Program-made: the position numbers and the translations under genes
Notes under the pieces: generated by a model
The model's input: the letters and a program-made list of their open reading frames with translations, nothing else
Database searches by the model: none
What the model was told of the DNA's origin: nothing
DNA from: Burkholderia savannae
Lineage (GTDB): Bacteria; Pseudomonadota; Gammaproteobacteria; Burkholderiales; Burkholderiaceae
Length of the DNA: 64,000 nucleotides
Direction: 5' to 3'
Assembly (NCBI RefSeq): GCF_001524445.2
Contig: NZ_CP013418.1
Coordinates: 310,001 to 374,000 of the forward strand
Part shown: one piece after another, positions 29,189-40,700 of the stretch
Layout: every line of letters starts with the position of its first letter
Position numbering within the stretch: position 1 is the stretch's first letter

Positions 29189-32100
29189 CAGCTATATCCA
29201 TATCCTGCACCGAAGGTCTTGTTCTGCCCCGACACGCCGATGCCCAGCTTGAGAATGCCGTTGGTTGTCACATGCGCGCTCGCGCCGAATGCCATCCCCG
29301 ACTGACCTGCGAAGCGCGCGACGCCGACGGCGACGTTGATCGTCTTGCCCGGCTCGACCTGCGGCAGCATCGTCAGCGCGGTGGCGGCCGCGATGCCCTG
29401 ACGGGCCATCGAATCGGTTTGCTGCAGCGCTTGCTGAGTCTGGGTCAACTGCGAGCCCAGATTGTTGATCTGGGACTGCTGGCCCGTCAGCGATTGTGAC
29501 ATAGAAGTGGACAGCGCATTCAACTGGTTGACGTTGACCGCGTCGGTGCCTTCCGTGCCGGCGGCGACGTTCGTGACCTGCCGCTGCTGCGTCGAGCTGC
29601 CGACCGAGACGACGTTCGAGCGGCCGCCGTCGGTCGAGCCCGCGCCGATCGCGACCGAGTTCGAGCCGGCCGTGACGGACGGCGCGGTGGCGTTCGGCGC
29701 GCTCATGTCGGCGGCGATGCCCGTGCTCGACGGCAGCGAGCGGATGACGTTGGTCGTGCTGTTGACGATCGTCGTCGACAGCGACGTGAGCTGCGTGCTG
29801 ATGTTGGTCACGCTCGTCGACAGCGACGCGACGCTGGTGTTCGTCGTCGACAGGCCGGTGGACAGCGAGCCGATGCCCGTGGAAGTCGACGTGGAGAGCG
29901 ACGCGACGTTGCTGTTGGTGGTCGACAGGCTGGTGGACAGCGAGCCGACGGCGGTCGAGGTCGACGTGGAGAGCGACGCGACGTTGCTGTTGGTGGTCGA
30001 CAGGCCGGTGGACAGCGAGCCGACGGCGGTCGAAGTCGACGTGGACAGCGAGGCGACGTTGCTGTTGGTCGCGGCGAGGCCGGTCGACGCCGACGTGGAG
30101 AGCGACGCGACGCTGCTGTTGGTCGTGCTCAGGCCGGTGGACAGCGAGTTCACGTAGGTGAGCGTCGACGTGGACAGCGACGCGAGGTTGCTGTTGGTTG
30201 TCGCGAGACCGGTGGACAGCGAGCCGATCGAGCTCAGCGCGGACGAGAAGGTCGTGGAAGTCGACGTGGACAGCGAAGCGACGTTGCTGTTGGTCGTGCT
30301 CAGGCCAGTGGACAGCGAATCGACGCTAGTCGAAGTCGACGTGGACAGCGAAGCGATCGAGCTGTTGGCCGACGACAAGCCGGTCGAGGTGGAGGTCGAC
30401 AGTGAGGTCAGGCTGCTGTTGGTGGTGCTGAGGCCGGTGGACAGCGAGCCGATACCCGTGGAAGTCGACGTGGACAGCGACGCGACGTTGCTGTTGGTGG
30501 TGCTCAGGCCGGTGGACAGCGAATCGACGCTGGTCGAAGTCGAGGTCGAGAGCGAGGCGACGTTACTGTTGGTCGTGCTCAGGCCAGTGGACAGCGAATC
30601 GACGCTAGTCGAAGTCGACGTGGACAGCGAGGCGATCGAGCTGTTGGCCGACGACAAGCCGGTCGAGGTGGAGGTCGACAGTGAGGTCAGGCTGCTGTTG
30701 GTGGTGCTGAGGCCGGTGGACAGCGAGCCGATGCCCGTGGAGGTCGACGTGGACAGCGACGCGACGTTGCTGTTGGTGGTGCTCAGGCCGGTGGACAGCG
30801 AATCGACGCTGGTCGAAGTCGAGGTCGAGAGCGAGGCGACGTTGCTGTTGGTCGTGCTCAGGCCAGTGGACAGCGAATCGACGCTAGTCGAAGTCGACGT
30901 GGACAGCGAGGCGATCGAGCTGTTGGCCGACGACAAGCCGGTCGAGGTGGAGGTCGACAGCGAGGTGAGGCTGCTGTTGGTCGTGCTGAGGCCGGTGGAC
31001 AGCGAGCCGATGCCCGTGGAGGTCGATGTGGACAGCGACGCGACGTTGCTGTTGGTCGTGCTCAGGCCGGTCGACAACGAATCGACGCTGGTCGAGGTCG
31101 AGGTCGAGAGCGAAGCGACGGAGCTGTTCGCCGAGCTGATACCCGACGAAGCGGAAGTGGACAGCGAGGTCAGCGAGCTATTGGTGCTGCTGAGACCACT
31201 GGACAGCGACGCGACGTTGCTGTTCGTGGTGCTGAGGCCGGTGGACAGCGAGCCGATGCCTGTGGAGGTCGACGTGGACAGCGACGCGACGTTGCTGTTG
31301 GTGGTGCTCAGGCCGGTGGACAGCGAATCGACGCTAGTCGAAGTCGACGTGGACAGCGAGGCGATCGAGCTGTTGGCCGAGCTGAGGCCGGTCGAAGCCG
31401 ATGTCGAGAGCGATGCGACGTTGCTGTTGGTGGTCGACAAGCCGGTCGACGCAGAGGTCGACAGCGACGCGACGTTGCTGTTCGTGGTGCTGAGGCCGGT
31501 GGACAGCGAGCCGATACCCGTGGAGGTCGACGTGGACAGCGACGCGACGTTGCTGTTGGTGGTGCTCAGGCCGGTGGACAGCGAATCGACGCTGGTCGAA
31601 GTCGACGTGGACAGCGAGGCGATCGAGCTGTTGGCCGAGCTGAGGCCGGTCGAAGCCGACGTCGAGAGCGATGCGACGTTGCTGTTGGTGGTCGACAAGC
31701 CGGTCGACGCAGAGGTCGAGAGCGAAGCGACGGAGCTATTCGCCGAGCTGATGCCCGACGAGGCGGAAGTCGACAGCGAGGTCAGCGAGCTGTTGGTGGT
31801 GCTGAGGCCGGTGGACAGCGAGGCAACGTTGCTATTGGTCGTCGAGAGTCCCGTCGACAACGAACCGATGCCGGTCGACGTCGAAGTCGAAAGCGAAGCG
31901 ACAGTGCTGTTGGTGGTGCTCAGACCGGTCGACAACGAATCGACGCTGGTCGAGGTCGAGGTCGAGAGCGAAGCGACGGAGCTGTTCGCCGAGCTGATAC
32001 CCGACGAAGCGGAGGTGGACAGCGAGGTCAGCGAGCTATTGGTGCTGCTCAGGCCACTGGACAGCGAAGCGACGTTGCTGTTGGTCGTGCTGAGGCCCGT

Positions 32101-34170
32101 CGACAACGAGCCGATGCCGGTCGACGTGGAAGTCGACAGTGAAGCGATCGAGCTGTTGGCCGAGCTGAGGCCGGTCGAAGCCGACGTCGAAAGCGATGCG
32201 ACGTTGCTGTTGGTGGTCGACAGGCCGGTCGACGCAGAGGTCGAGAGCGAAGCGACGGAGCTGTTCGCCGAGCTGATACCCGACGAAGCGGAAGTGGACA
32301 GCGAGGTCAGTGAGCTGTTTGTGGTGCTGAGGCCGGTGGACAGCGAGCCGATGCCCGTGGAAGTCGACGTGGACAGCGAGGCGACGGTGCTGTTCGTCGT
32401 GCTCAGGCCGGTCGACAACGAGCCGATGCCGGTCGACGTGGAAGTCGACAGTGAAGCGATCGAGCTGTTGGCCGAGCTGAGGCCGGTCGAAGCCGACGTC
32501 GAAAGCGAAGCGACGTTGCTGTTGGTGGTCGACAAGCCGGTCGACGTGGAGGTCGACAGAGACGCGACGGAGCTGTTCGCCGAGCTGATGCCCGACGAAG
32601 CAGAAGTGGACAGCGAGGTCAGCGAGCTATTGGTGCTGCTGAGACCGCTGGACAGCGAGGCGACGTTGCTGTTGGTGGTGCTGAGGCCGGTGGACAGCGA
32701 GCCGATGCCCGTGGAAGTCGACGTGGACAGCGAGGCAACATTGCTGTTGGTGGTGCTCAGGCCAGTCGACAACGAGCCGATGCCGGTCGACGTCGAAGTC
32801 GAGAGCGAAGCGATCGAGCTATTGGCCGAGCTGAGGCCGGTCGAAGCCGACGTCGAAAGCGATGCGACATTGCTGTTGGTGGTCGACAGCCCGGTGGAAA
32901 GCGAGTTGACGCCGCTTTGCGCGGTGCTGATGCCCGACGAAGCGGAAGTGGACAGCGAGGTCAGCGAGCTATTCGTCGTGCTCAGGCCGGTCGACAACGA
33001 GCCGATGCCGGTCGACGTGGAGGTCGAGAGCGAAGCGATCGAGCTATTCGCGGAGCTGAGGCCGGTCGAAGCCGACGTCGAAAGCGATGCGACATTGCTG
33101 TTGGTGGTCGACAGCCCGGTGGAAAGCGAGTTGACGCCGCTCTGCGCGGTGCTGATGCCCGACGAAGCGGAAGTGGACAGCGAGGTCAGCGAGCTATTAG
33201 TGCTGCTCAGGCCGCTGGACAGCGAGGCAACGTTGCTATTGGTCGTCGAGAGTCCCGTCGACAGCGAGCCGATGCCGGTCGACGTCGAAGTCGAAAGCGA
33301 CGCGATCGAGCTGTTGGCCGACGAAAGCCCGCTCGACGCGGAAGTCGACAACGAAGTCAGGCTGCTATTTGTAGACGACAGCCCGGACGACAGCGAGGCG
33401 ACGTTGCTGTTGGTGGTGCTCAGCCCGCTCGAAAGCGAAGTGATCGAGCTATTGGCCGACGACAAGCCCGTCGACGTCGAAGTCGACAACGAAGCGACGC
33501 TGCTGTTCGTCGACGACAGCCCCGTCGACAGCGACGAGATCGAGCTGTTGAACGTCGACATGCTGCTCGACAGCGAGCTGATGCCCGTCGAGGCCGACGT
33601 CGACAGCGAATAGAGCTGGCTGCCGTTGATCGCCTGCGAGCTCGTCGCCGTGACGGCGCCCGCCGCGACGCCCGACAGCAGCACGCCGCCCGTCGGGCCC
33701 GCGCCCGCGACGTTGCTCATCGTCAGCGTGTTGCCGTTCGTGCCGCCCGTGCGGAAGTAGATGTTGCCGGTGCTGCCGTTCAGGACGACTTGCGTGTCGT
33801 CGGCCGACAGGCCGATCCAGTCGGTCGTCGAGCCGGGCGTGACGCCGCCCGCCCACGACCCGATGCCGGTCGTGCAGGGCGACGTCAGCGAGGCGCTCGC
33901 GCCGTAGCCGGTATACGTCGGAAGAACGCCGTTGTTGTAGTTCGCGCACATCACCGAGTTCGATTGCGCGAATGCGGCGGGCGATGCGACGAGGCTCAGG
34001 CCGAATGCCGCCAGCGCCGCGACGGAGATGCCGCGCAGCCGCGTCCAGATCGGGCAGACGGAGGCGGTCGCGACGGCGGTCGCGCCGCCGCGACGCCCGT
34101 TCGTGTGCTCCGATACCGCAACCCAGCTCCGCGTGGTCTCGCACCAGATGGTTTTGTAGATCTTGTTCAT
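29185..34170 (-). CDS. trimeric autotransporter adhesin, headless type
   Basis: 1661 residues, type Vc secreted. The N terminus has an extended signal peptide region (MNKIYKTIWCETTRSWVAVSE) and a hydrophobic core ending SPAAFA. A short passenger (about 45-190) contains two cysteines (SVMCANYNN and TSPCTTG). The stalk (about 190-1445) is built from SLSTSTSTGIG and SLSTGLSTTNS(N/S)VA blocks, more than half Ser/Thr. It ends with a YadA-like neck (RQVTNVAAGTEGTDAVNVNQL), a coiled coil and a four-strand membrane anchor ending GAGYGYSW. A classical YadA head of AIG repeats is absent apart from one short copy before the neck. It is coupled to a DUF2827 gene. Stalk copy number is probably strain-variable. 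Confidence 0.9.
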   Translation of the reverse strand: MNKIYKTIWCETTRSWVAVSEHTNGRRGGATAVATASVCPIWTRLRGISVAALAAFGLSLVASPAAFAQSNSVMCANYNNGVLPTYTGYGASASLTSPCTTGIGSWAGGVTPGSTTDWIGLSADDTQVVLNGSTGNIYFRTGGTNGNTLTMSNVAGAGPTGGVLLSGVAAGAVTATSSQAINGSQLYSLSTSASTGISSLSSSMSTFNSSISSLSTGLSSTNSSVASLSTSTSTGLSSANSSITSLSSGLSTTNSNVASLSSGLSSTNSSLTSLSTSASSGLSSANSSIASLSTSTSTGIGSLSTGLSTTNSNVASLSSGLSSTNSSLTSLSTSASSGISTAQSGVNSLSTGLSTTNSNVASLSTSASTGLSSANSSIASLSTSTSTGIGSLSTGLSTTNSSLTSLSTSASSGISTAQSGVNSLSTGLSTTNSNVASLSTSASTGLSSANSSIASLSTSTSTGIGSLSTGLSTTNSNVASLSTSTSTGIGSLSTGLSTTNSNVASLSSGLSSTNSSLTSLSTSASSGISSANSSVASLSTSTSTGLSTTNSNVASLSTSASTGLSSANSSIASLSTSTSTGIGSLSTGLSTTNSTVASLSTSTSTGIGSLSTGLSTTNSSLTSLSTSASSGISSANSSVASLSTSASTGLSTTNSNVASLSTSASTGLSSANSSIASLSTSTSTGIGSLSTGLSTTNSNVASLSSGLSSTNSSLTSLSTSASSGISSANSSVASLSTSTSTSVDSLSTGLSTTNSTVASLSTSTSTGIGSLSTGLSTTNSNVASLSTGLSTTNSSLTSLSTSASSGISSANSSVASLSTSASTGLSTTNSNVASLSTSASTGLSSANSSIASLSTSTSTSVDSLSTGLSTTNSNVASLSTSTSTGIGSLSTGLSTTNSNVASLSTSASTGLSTTNSNVASLSTSASTGLSSANSSIASLSTSTSTSVDSLSTGLSTTNSNVASLSTSTSTGIGSLSTGLSTTNSNVASLSSGLSSTNSSLTSLSTSASSGISSANSSVASLSTSTSTSVDSLSTGLSTTNSNVASLSTSTSTGIGSLSTGLSTTNSSLTSLSTSTSTGLSSANSSIASLSTSTSTSVDSLSTGLSTTNSNVASLSTSTSTSVDSLSTGLSTTNSNVASLSTSTSTGIGSLSTGLSTTNSSLTSLSTSTSTGLSSANSSIASLSTSTSTSVDSLSTGLSTTNSNVASLSTSTSTSVDSLSTGLSTTNSNVASLSTSTSTGIGSLSTGLSTTNSSLTSLSTSTSTGLSSANSSIASLSTSTSTSVDSLSTGLSTTNSNVASLSTSTSTTFSSALSSIGSLSTGLATTNSNLASLSTSTLTYVNSLSTGLSTTNSSVASLSTSASTGLAATNSNVASLSTSTSTAVGSLSTGLSTTNSNVASLSTSTSTAVGSLSTSLSTTNSNVASLSTSTSTGIGSLSTGLSTTNTSVASLSTSVTNISTQLTSLSTTIVNSTTNVIRSLPSSTGIAADMSAPNATAPSVTAGSNSVAIGAGSTDGGRSNVVSVGSSTQQRQVTNVAAGTEGTDAVNVNQLNALSTSMSQSLTGQQSQINNLGSQLTQTQQALQQTDSMARQGIAAATALTMLPQVEPGKTINVAVGVARFAGQSGMAFGASAHVTTNGILKLGIGVSGQNKTFGAGYGYSW
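29830..33600. repeat. coding repeats of the small adhesin stalk
   Basis: About 3.8 kb of near-identical 33-bp (11-residue) and 42-bp (14-residue) blocks in varying order. The antisense strand is open for 1151 codons because the same few codons recur. Confidence 0.85.
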
Positions 34171-35209
34171 CTCCGCCCTTTTTGCAATCGAACCGACTAA
34201 GAAAGTGACCGCACTTTGTTCCGTCTGAAGATCTCGGTCGGTCGACTGGGCGCCGGAGTTTTTCGGCCGCTTTTAAACACGCTTCGATCATCGAACTGTT
34301 GTTTGCAGCCGCGATTCTATTTATGTGTTGGTTAGCGGACTGACAAGAACTGTAAAAAGGAATTGAATTTATTGTTAATAATCGTCAATCCGTCTTTTTA
34401 ATTTGATCGGCCAGTTCGATTCGATTCGCCGGGATTCGTTGAATAAACGTATGACGATTCCGGGGTGAATGGCTCGGGCCTTGGTGCGCGGGGCTTCGGG
34501 AGGGAAGTGAGAGGCGGCTGCGGATTTTGTCCGGGTTGTAAATTATTTAAATGAAATCGCCGGGCGGCAATCGCCATTTAATTTCAATTTGCTTTCTGAT
34601 TTATAAATATTGGTTTTCGTTTGCCGGTGGCTGGCGGTAATGAATTTTAATATTCGATGCTGGATTTAGAGTTGAGGTTCTACTTGGTCTGGGCGCGCGA
34701 GGCATTTGTCCGATTTTTAACGGGAAATCCCGAATTGCGTTTTGCCGCCGTGCGCCGGCATCGCGACTGCCGCGCGCGGCGATCTTGCTGCGCGTCTGGT
34801 ATTTCCCGATAGTGCCGGCACGCGCGGCGCGATGGCGACGAAGCGCGCGACGGTGGCGCGCCGCGCGACCGCCGGACGCATGCGACGGCTTTCCGGACAA
34901 CGGGGCGCCCGGCGAAAGGCGGGCGCACGGCATCGTTCTACGGCGACCGGGCGCGGATCGCGGTTTCGTCGGAGCGCGTGCGCGCGCCACCGCGTGCGTC
35001 ACGGCAAGCGGCGCGAGGGCTGCGCGAGCATCGATGCGCTTGCCGCCCGACCGCCCGACCGCCCGACCGCCCGACCGCCCGACCGCCCGACTGTCCGACT
35101 GTCCGACTGTCCGACTGTCCGACTGTCCGACCGCGCCGACCGTGCCGACCGTGCCGACTGCGCCGACCGCGCCGACCGACTGACCGACTGACCGCGCGTG
35201 CCGGCCGCG
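34171..35209. other. AT-rich promoter region and tandem repeats before adhesin
   Basis: 1.04 kb between the TPR-glycosyltransferase stop and the small adhesin start. The part at about 34290-34740 is strikingly AT-rich for this genome (runs such as taaaaaggaattgaattta) and must contain the adhesin promoter; H-NS-type silencing is plausible. The remainder is GC-rich and carries the repeat array at 35045-35185. No gene seen. Confidence 0.6.
35045..35185. repeat. compound tandem repeat (8-bp, 8-bp, then 9-bp units)
   Basis: About six copies of cgcccgac, then about five of tgtccgac, then about five of cgtgccgac/cgcgccgac, finishing with tgaccgac. The units appear derived from one another. It lies just downstream of the glycosyltransferase stop at 35210. 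Confidence 0.9.
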
Positions 35210-37064
35210 CTACGCATTCGTCCCGCGCGATGCATTGCGCTTTCGCCGCGACGCGCGGCACGAGCGCGGCTGTCCGTCCGCGGCCGCCAGCGCGGCCAGA
35301 TCGTCGCGCACCCGGTCGAGCGCCGCCGTCCAATCGCGATACCGGGTTTGCCGATATAGCCGGATCGAGCGATACCACGGGCTGTCGTCGCGATCGATCG
35401 ACCAGACCCAGTGCGGATTCACGTCGAGCAGCAGCCAGGTCGGCCGCCCGAGCGCGCCCGCGAGGTGCGCAACCGACGTGCAGACGGTCACGACGAGATC
35501 CAGATTCGCCAGATAGGCGGCCGTATCGTCGAAGGTCGGCAACCCGGCCGTGTGATCGATTACGTCGAGCCCCGCCGCGCGCATCGTTTCGACGTCGCGC
35601 GCGCCGTCGACCTGAAGGCTGTGGAACGCGACGCCGGCGACGTCGCGCCATGCGCGCGCAAGCGCTCGGATCGAGCGCGCGCAGCGGGTTGCGCTGGTGC
35701 GTCCGGCTGCCGCTCCAGACGAGCCCGACGCGCAGCCGGCCGTCGGCGGGCAGCCGCGCCGCCCATCGCGCGGCGCGCGCCCGATCCGCGAACAGGTAGC
35801 CGTGCGCCGACGGAATCGTGTCGGGCCGCACGCCGAGCACGAGCGGCGCGCTGCCGACGGGCAGATGGCGGTCGAACGCCGGCAGCCGGCGCGCGTCGTG
35901 CGGCGCGATGCGCATCGGCGCGCCGGCGAAGCTGCGCGCGAGGAGCGTCTCGAGGCCGGCGAAGCATGCGAAGACGACGCGGCCGCCCGCGCGTGCGGCC
36001 CGCTCGGCGACGACCGGCGCGAAGCGCGCGAACTGCAGCGCGTCGCCGAATCCCTGCTCGCCCCATAGCATCAATGTCTTGCCCGCAAGCGGCTCGCCCT
36101 GCCATTGCAGCTCGGCAGACGGGCGCGGACGATCGTCGAGCTCGCGCGCGCCGCGCCAGCGCGCCTCGTGATTGAGCCAGCCGTTCGCGTAGTCGCCGTG
36201 CAGCAATTGCAGCATCGCGAGCGACCATTGCATGACCGGATCGTCGGGCGCGCCTCGGTGCGCCTGCGTCGCCGCGGCGAGCGCGTCCGGCCAGCGCTGC
36301 CATTCCTTCAGCGCATTCGCGCGCGCGAGTTGCGCAATTGAGTAGCCCGGGCCGAGCGCGCACGCACGCTCGGCCGCGATCAGCGCGCGGGCCGGCTCGT
36401 GCAGCGCGAGCCACGCGTTCGAGCAGTTGCACCATGCCATCTGACTGTCCGGGTCCGCGCGGATCGCGGCTTCGGCCTGCGCGAGCGCATCCCGATGCTT
36501 GCCGGTCTGATAACGGAGGGCGGCGAGATTGTTGCGCAGCATCGGGTGCGCGGGATCGAGCGCGTCCGCGCGGCCGTACGCGTCGGCCGCAGCCGCGTAT
36601 TCGCCCGCGTAGTGATGCGTGAGGCCGAGCAGGAACCACGACCGCGCGTCGGCGGGCGCGCGCTCGCACAGCGCCTGCGCGACCGTGCGGGCGAGCGCGT
36701 GTCGGCGAAGCTCGTGCAGCAGCGCGATCCATTCGGGCAGCCCGCTCGTCGCGGCCGGATCGGCGCGATGCGCGGCGTCGAACGCGAGCTGCGCGCGCTC
36801 GGGCTGCCCGGCGAGCCGAGCGAGGCGCGCGCGTTCGAGCCACGCGGCCACGCAAGGCGGCGTCGCGGCGAGCGCCGGTTCCAGCGCGATGGCCGCTTCG
36901 TCGAAGCGGCCGAGCAGGCGCAGCCAGTGCGCGCGGCATGCGATCGCATCGGCGCAGGCTGGGGCGGCCGCGTGCCACGCGCCGATCGCGTCGGCGGCGG
37001 CGATCAGTTCGCCGCGCTGCAATTGCGCTTGGATGTCGGCGAAACGGTTCGGGTCGGCGGGCAT
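35210..37064 (-). pseudogene. TPR-containing glycosyltransferase, frameshifted
   Basis: About six TPR units (about residues 5-290, e.g. YGRADALDPAHPMLRNNLAALRY) precede a glycosyltransferase domain of the GT9/GT41-like kind found in bacterial TPR-GTs. It contains LMLWGEQGFGDALQFARF, VGLVWSGSRTHQRNPLRALDPS and a donor-site-like TVCTSVAHLAGALGRPTWLLL. The two halves of the catalytic domain read in different frames, switching at about 35661-35666 where ...AGCGCTT... would be AGCGCGCTT. One lost GC unit restores 618 residues. TPR-GTs (OGT family) glycosylate Ser/Thr of proteins, so the Ser/Thr-rich adhesins on both sides are natural candidate substrates. As written the C-terminal donor site is lost. 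Confidence 0.8.
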
Positions 37065-37327
37065 GACGTTCGCTCGAAAGGCCGGCGCGGCTCGATTCGC
37101 CGCCGATTACGGCGATGGTCGAGGGCCGCGGGCGGCTCAAGGTCCGAACGATATCCGATTTTGGGGCGGCTCGAAGGCGCCGCCGGGCCGGGCGAAAGCC
37201 GGCCGCGAGGCGCGCATCGCCCGACGGGCGATGCAAGGATGCGTTCGCGCATCGATCGGCGCGCGCGGCGAGGTCGTCGACCGGGGTGCGGTCGTGCGCG
37301 GCGTCGCGCCGCGCGGATCGCGCCGGC

Positions 37328-37642
37328 TTATTGATCCGCCGGCGGCATGACGTTCGGCGTCGACGCGCAGTCGAACGTGAGGCTCGACGGCTTGCCGCGC
37401 CGATCGTCGCCGTGGAAGTCGGCGTCGCGCTCGAGCGTTTGCACGGCGCGCTCGCCGCATACGCGCGCGGCGACCTTCGTGCACGTTTCGAATTTCCCGA
37501 ACGCGCCGCCGCATGCGACGCGGTAGGCGAGCGGATGGCCGGGCAGGCTCGCCTGCGTCACCGAGTAGGTCGGCCCGCTCGACGCGCTGCATCCCGCGAG
37601 CGCGGCGAGTGTCAATCCCATCCATGCGATGTGCTTCATCAT
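37328..37642 (-). CDS. small lipoprotein of unknown function
   Basis: 104 residues. The signal peptide HIAWMGLTLAALAGC carries a good lipobox (LAGC), so the mature N-terminal Cys is lipidated. Three more cysteines follow (YRVACGG, FETCTK, RVCGE) with a further one near the end (TFDCAS), allowing disulfides. AGGAGA precedes the ATG pair at 37642. It sits 152 bp after the large adhesin and before the TPR-glycosyltransferase. A position directly after adhesins recalls small outer-membrane partners of autotransporters (as SadB is for SadA), but no homology is visible. Confidence 0.7.
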   Translation of the reverse strand: MMKHIAWMGLTLAALAGCSASSGPTYSVTQASLPGHPLAYRVACGGAFGKFETCTKVAARVCGERAVQTLERDADFHGDDRRGKPSSLTFDCASTPNVMPPADQ

Positions 37643-37794
37643 CGTGTTTCTCCTGGCTGATGCGCAAACGAAGCGCGGCCGGGCGCGTTCGTCGTTCCGG
37701 CCGGGCGCGCCCGATGCCGGGCCGCGGCCGGGGCGGCGTGCGCCGGCCGCGATGCCGGGCGCCGTCCGTTGCCCGTTGCCGTGCCGGCCCGTCG

Positions 37795-40700
37795 TTACTT
37801 CCACTGATAGAGCATGCCCGCGCCGATCACCTTCTGATTGCCGCTGAAGCCGCCGTTCACCGACGCCTTCAGGTTCTCGGTGATCCGCGCCTGCATGCCG
37901 ACCGCCATCGCCTTCTGGCCGAGGAACGACGCGGTGCCGATCCCCATCGCGAAGTTCGAGTCGCGATCCATGTGCGGAATCGACGCCATCGCCGCGACCG
38001 CCGCGATGCCCTGGCGGGCCATCGAGTCGGTCTGCTGCAGTTGCTGTTGCGTCTGGTTCAGTTGCGCGCCCAGATTGTTGATCTGCGTCTGCTGCGTGGA
38101 CAGCGATTGCGTCAGCGTCGTCGACACCGCATTGAGCTGATTGACGTTGACCGCGTCGGTGCCCTCCGTGCCGGCGGCGACGTTCGTGACCTGACGCTGC
38201 TGCGTGTCGCTGCCGACCGACACGACGTTCGAGCGGCCACCGTCGGTCGAGCCCGCGCCGATCGCGACCGAGTTCGAGCCGGCCGTGACGGACGGCGTCG
38301 TCGCCTTCGGCGAGCTCATGTCGGCGGCGATGCCCGTGCTCGCGGGCAGCGACCGGATCACGTTGTCCGTGATCGACGTCGACAGCGACGTGAGCTGCGT
38401 GTTGATGTTGGTCACGCTCGTCGACAGCGACGCGACGTTGCTGTTGGTCGACGACAGGCCCGTGGACAGCGAGCCGATGCCGGTCGAGGCCGACGTGGAG
38501 AGCGACGCGAGGTTGCTGTTGGTCGACGACAGGCCCGTGGACAGCGAGCTGATGCCGGTCGAGGCCGACGTGGAGAGCGACGCGAGGTTGCTGTTGGTCG
38601 ACGACAAGCCCGTGGACAGCGAGCCGATCGCGGTCGAGGTCGACGTGGAGAGCGACGCGAGATTGCTGTTCGTCGCGTTCAGGCCGGTCGACAGCGACGC
38701 GACGTTGCTGTTGGTCGCATAGAGCTGGCTGCCGTTGACGGCGTCGGTGCTGGTCGCGGAGATGCGGCCGGCGGCGACGTTCGTGACCTGACGCTCGGCG
38801 CCCGGCGCCCCCACGCTGAACACGCCGACCGGTGCGCTTCCGGCGAAGCCGCCGAACGTGAGGCCGCCGACGGTCGCGGACGCGACGGGCACGGCCGCCG
38901 ACGTCGTCGCGCCGTTGCCGATCGCGACCGAGTTGTCGATGTTCGCGGCGGCGTTCGGTCCGATGGCGACGCTGTTCGCGCCCGTCGCGACGCTGTCCGG
39001 ATCGGTCGAGTTCGCGTGGAAGTACTTGATGCCGTTCGCGTTGATGCTGTCGATCGCTGCGCCGACGCTGCTGTTCGTCGTGGTCGTGCCGTTGGCGTTG
39101 TACGTCGTGTACGACGGCGCGGAGATCGTGCCCGTTGCCGGATCGTACGTCGCGCCGCCGCCGAGCGCGGCCGCGGTGCTGTTGCCGAGGTTGGTCGTGT
39201 TCGACGTGATCGAGCTGATGCTCGTCGACAGCGAGCCGATGCCGGTCGAGGTCGACGTGGACAGCGACGTGAGGCTGCTGTTGGTCGACGAGAGGCCGGT
39301 GGACAGCGAACCGATGCCGGTCGAGGCGGAGGTCGACAGCGAGGCGATCGAGCTGGTGGCCGAGCTCAGGCCCGTGGAGGTCGACGTGGAGAGCGACGTG
39401 AGGCTGCTGTTGGTCGACGAGAGGCCGGTGGACAGTGAACCGATGCCGGTCGAGGCGGAGGTCGACAGCGAGGCGATCGAGCTGGTGGCCGAGCTCAGGC
39501 CCGTGGAGGTCGACGTGGAGAGCGACGCGAGGTTGCTGTTGGTCGACGAGAGGCCGGTGGACAGTGAACCGATGCCGGTCGAGGTCGACGTCGACAGCGA
39601 GGCGACCGTGCTGTTCGTGCTGCTGAGGCCCGTCGACAGCGAACCGATGCCGCTTTGCGCCGAGCTGAGGCCCGACGACGTCGAGGTCGACAGCGACGCG
39701 AGCGAGCTGGTGGTGGTGCTCAGGCCGGTCGACAGCGACGCGACGTTGCTGTTCGTGGTCGACAAGCCGGTGGACAGCGAATCGATGCCGCTCTGTGCGG
39801 TACTGATGCCGGACGACGTGGAAGTCGACAGCGAAGCGATGGAGCTGGTGGCCGAGCTCAAGCCCGTCGACGTCGACGTGGAGAGCGACGCGACGGTGCT
39901 GTCGGTGGTCGAGAGACCAGTCGACAGCGAACCGATGCCGGTCGAGGTGGAGGTCGACAGCGAGGCGATCGAGCTATTCGCGGAGCTCAGGCCCGTCGAC
40001 GTCGACGTGGACAGCGACGTGACGGTGCTATCGGTGGTCGAGAGGCCGGTGGACAACGAGCCGATACCGGTCGACGTGGAGGTCGACAGCGAGGCGATTG
40101 AGCTATTCGCCGAGCTCAAGCCGGTCGACGTCGACGTGGACAGCGACGCGACGGTGCTGTCGGTGGTCGACAGACCGGTGGACAGCGAGCCGATACCGGT
40201 CGACGTGGAGGTCGACAGCGAAGCGATCGAGCTATTCGCGGAGCTCAAGCCGGTCGACGTCGACGTGGACAGCGACGTGACGGTGCTGTCGGTGGTCGAG
40301 AGACCAGTCGACAGCGAACCGATGCCGGTCGACGTGGAGGTCGACAGCGAAGCGATCGAGCTATTCGCGGAGCTCAAGCCGGTCGACGTCGACGTGGAGA
40401 GCGAAGCGACGGTGCTGCCGGTGGTCGAGAGACCAGTCGACAGCGAACCGATGCCGGTCGACGTGGAGGTCGACAGCGAAGCGATCGAGCTGGTGGCCGA
40501 GCTGAGGCCCGTCGACGTCGACGTGGAGAGCGAAGCGACGGTGCTGTCGGTGGTCGAGAGACCGGTGGACAGCGAGCCGATACCGGTCGACGTGGAGGTC
40601 GACAGCGAAGCGATCGAGCTATTCGCCGAGCTCAGGCCGGTCGATGTCGACGTGGAGAGCGAAGCGACGGTGCTGTCGGTGGTCGAGAGGCCGGTGGACA

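Noticed and set aside
35045..35185. Compound repeat considered as a CRISPR or an integration site
   Set aside because: No spacers, no integrase and no flanking direct repeats.
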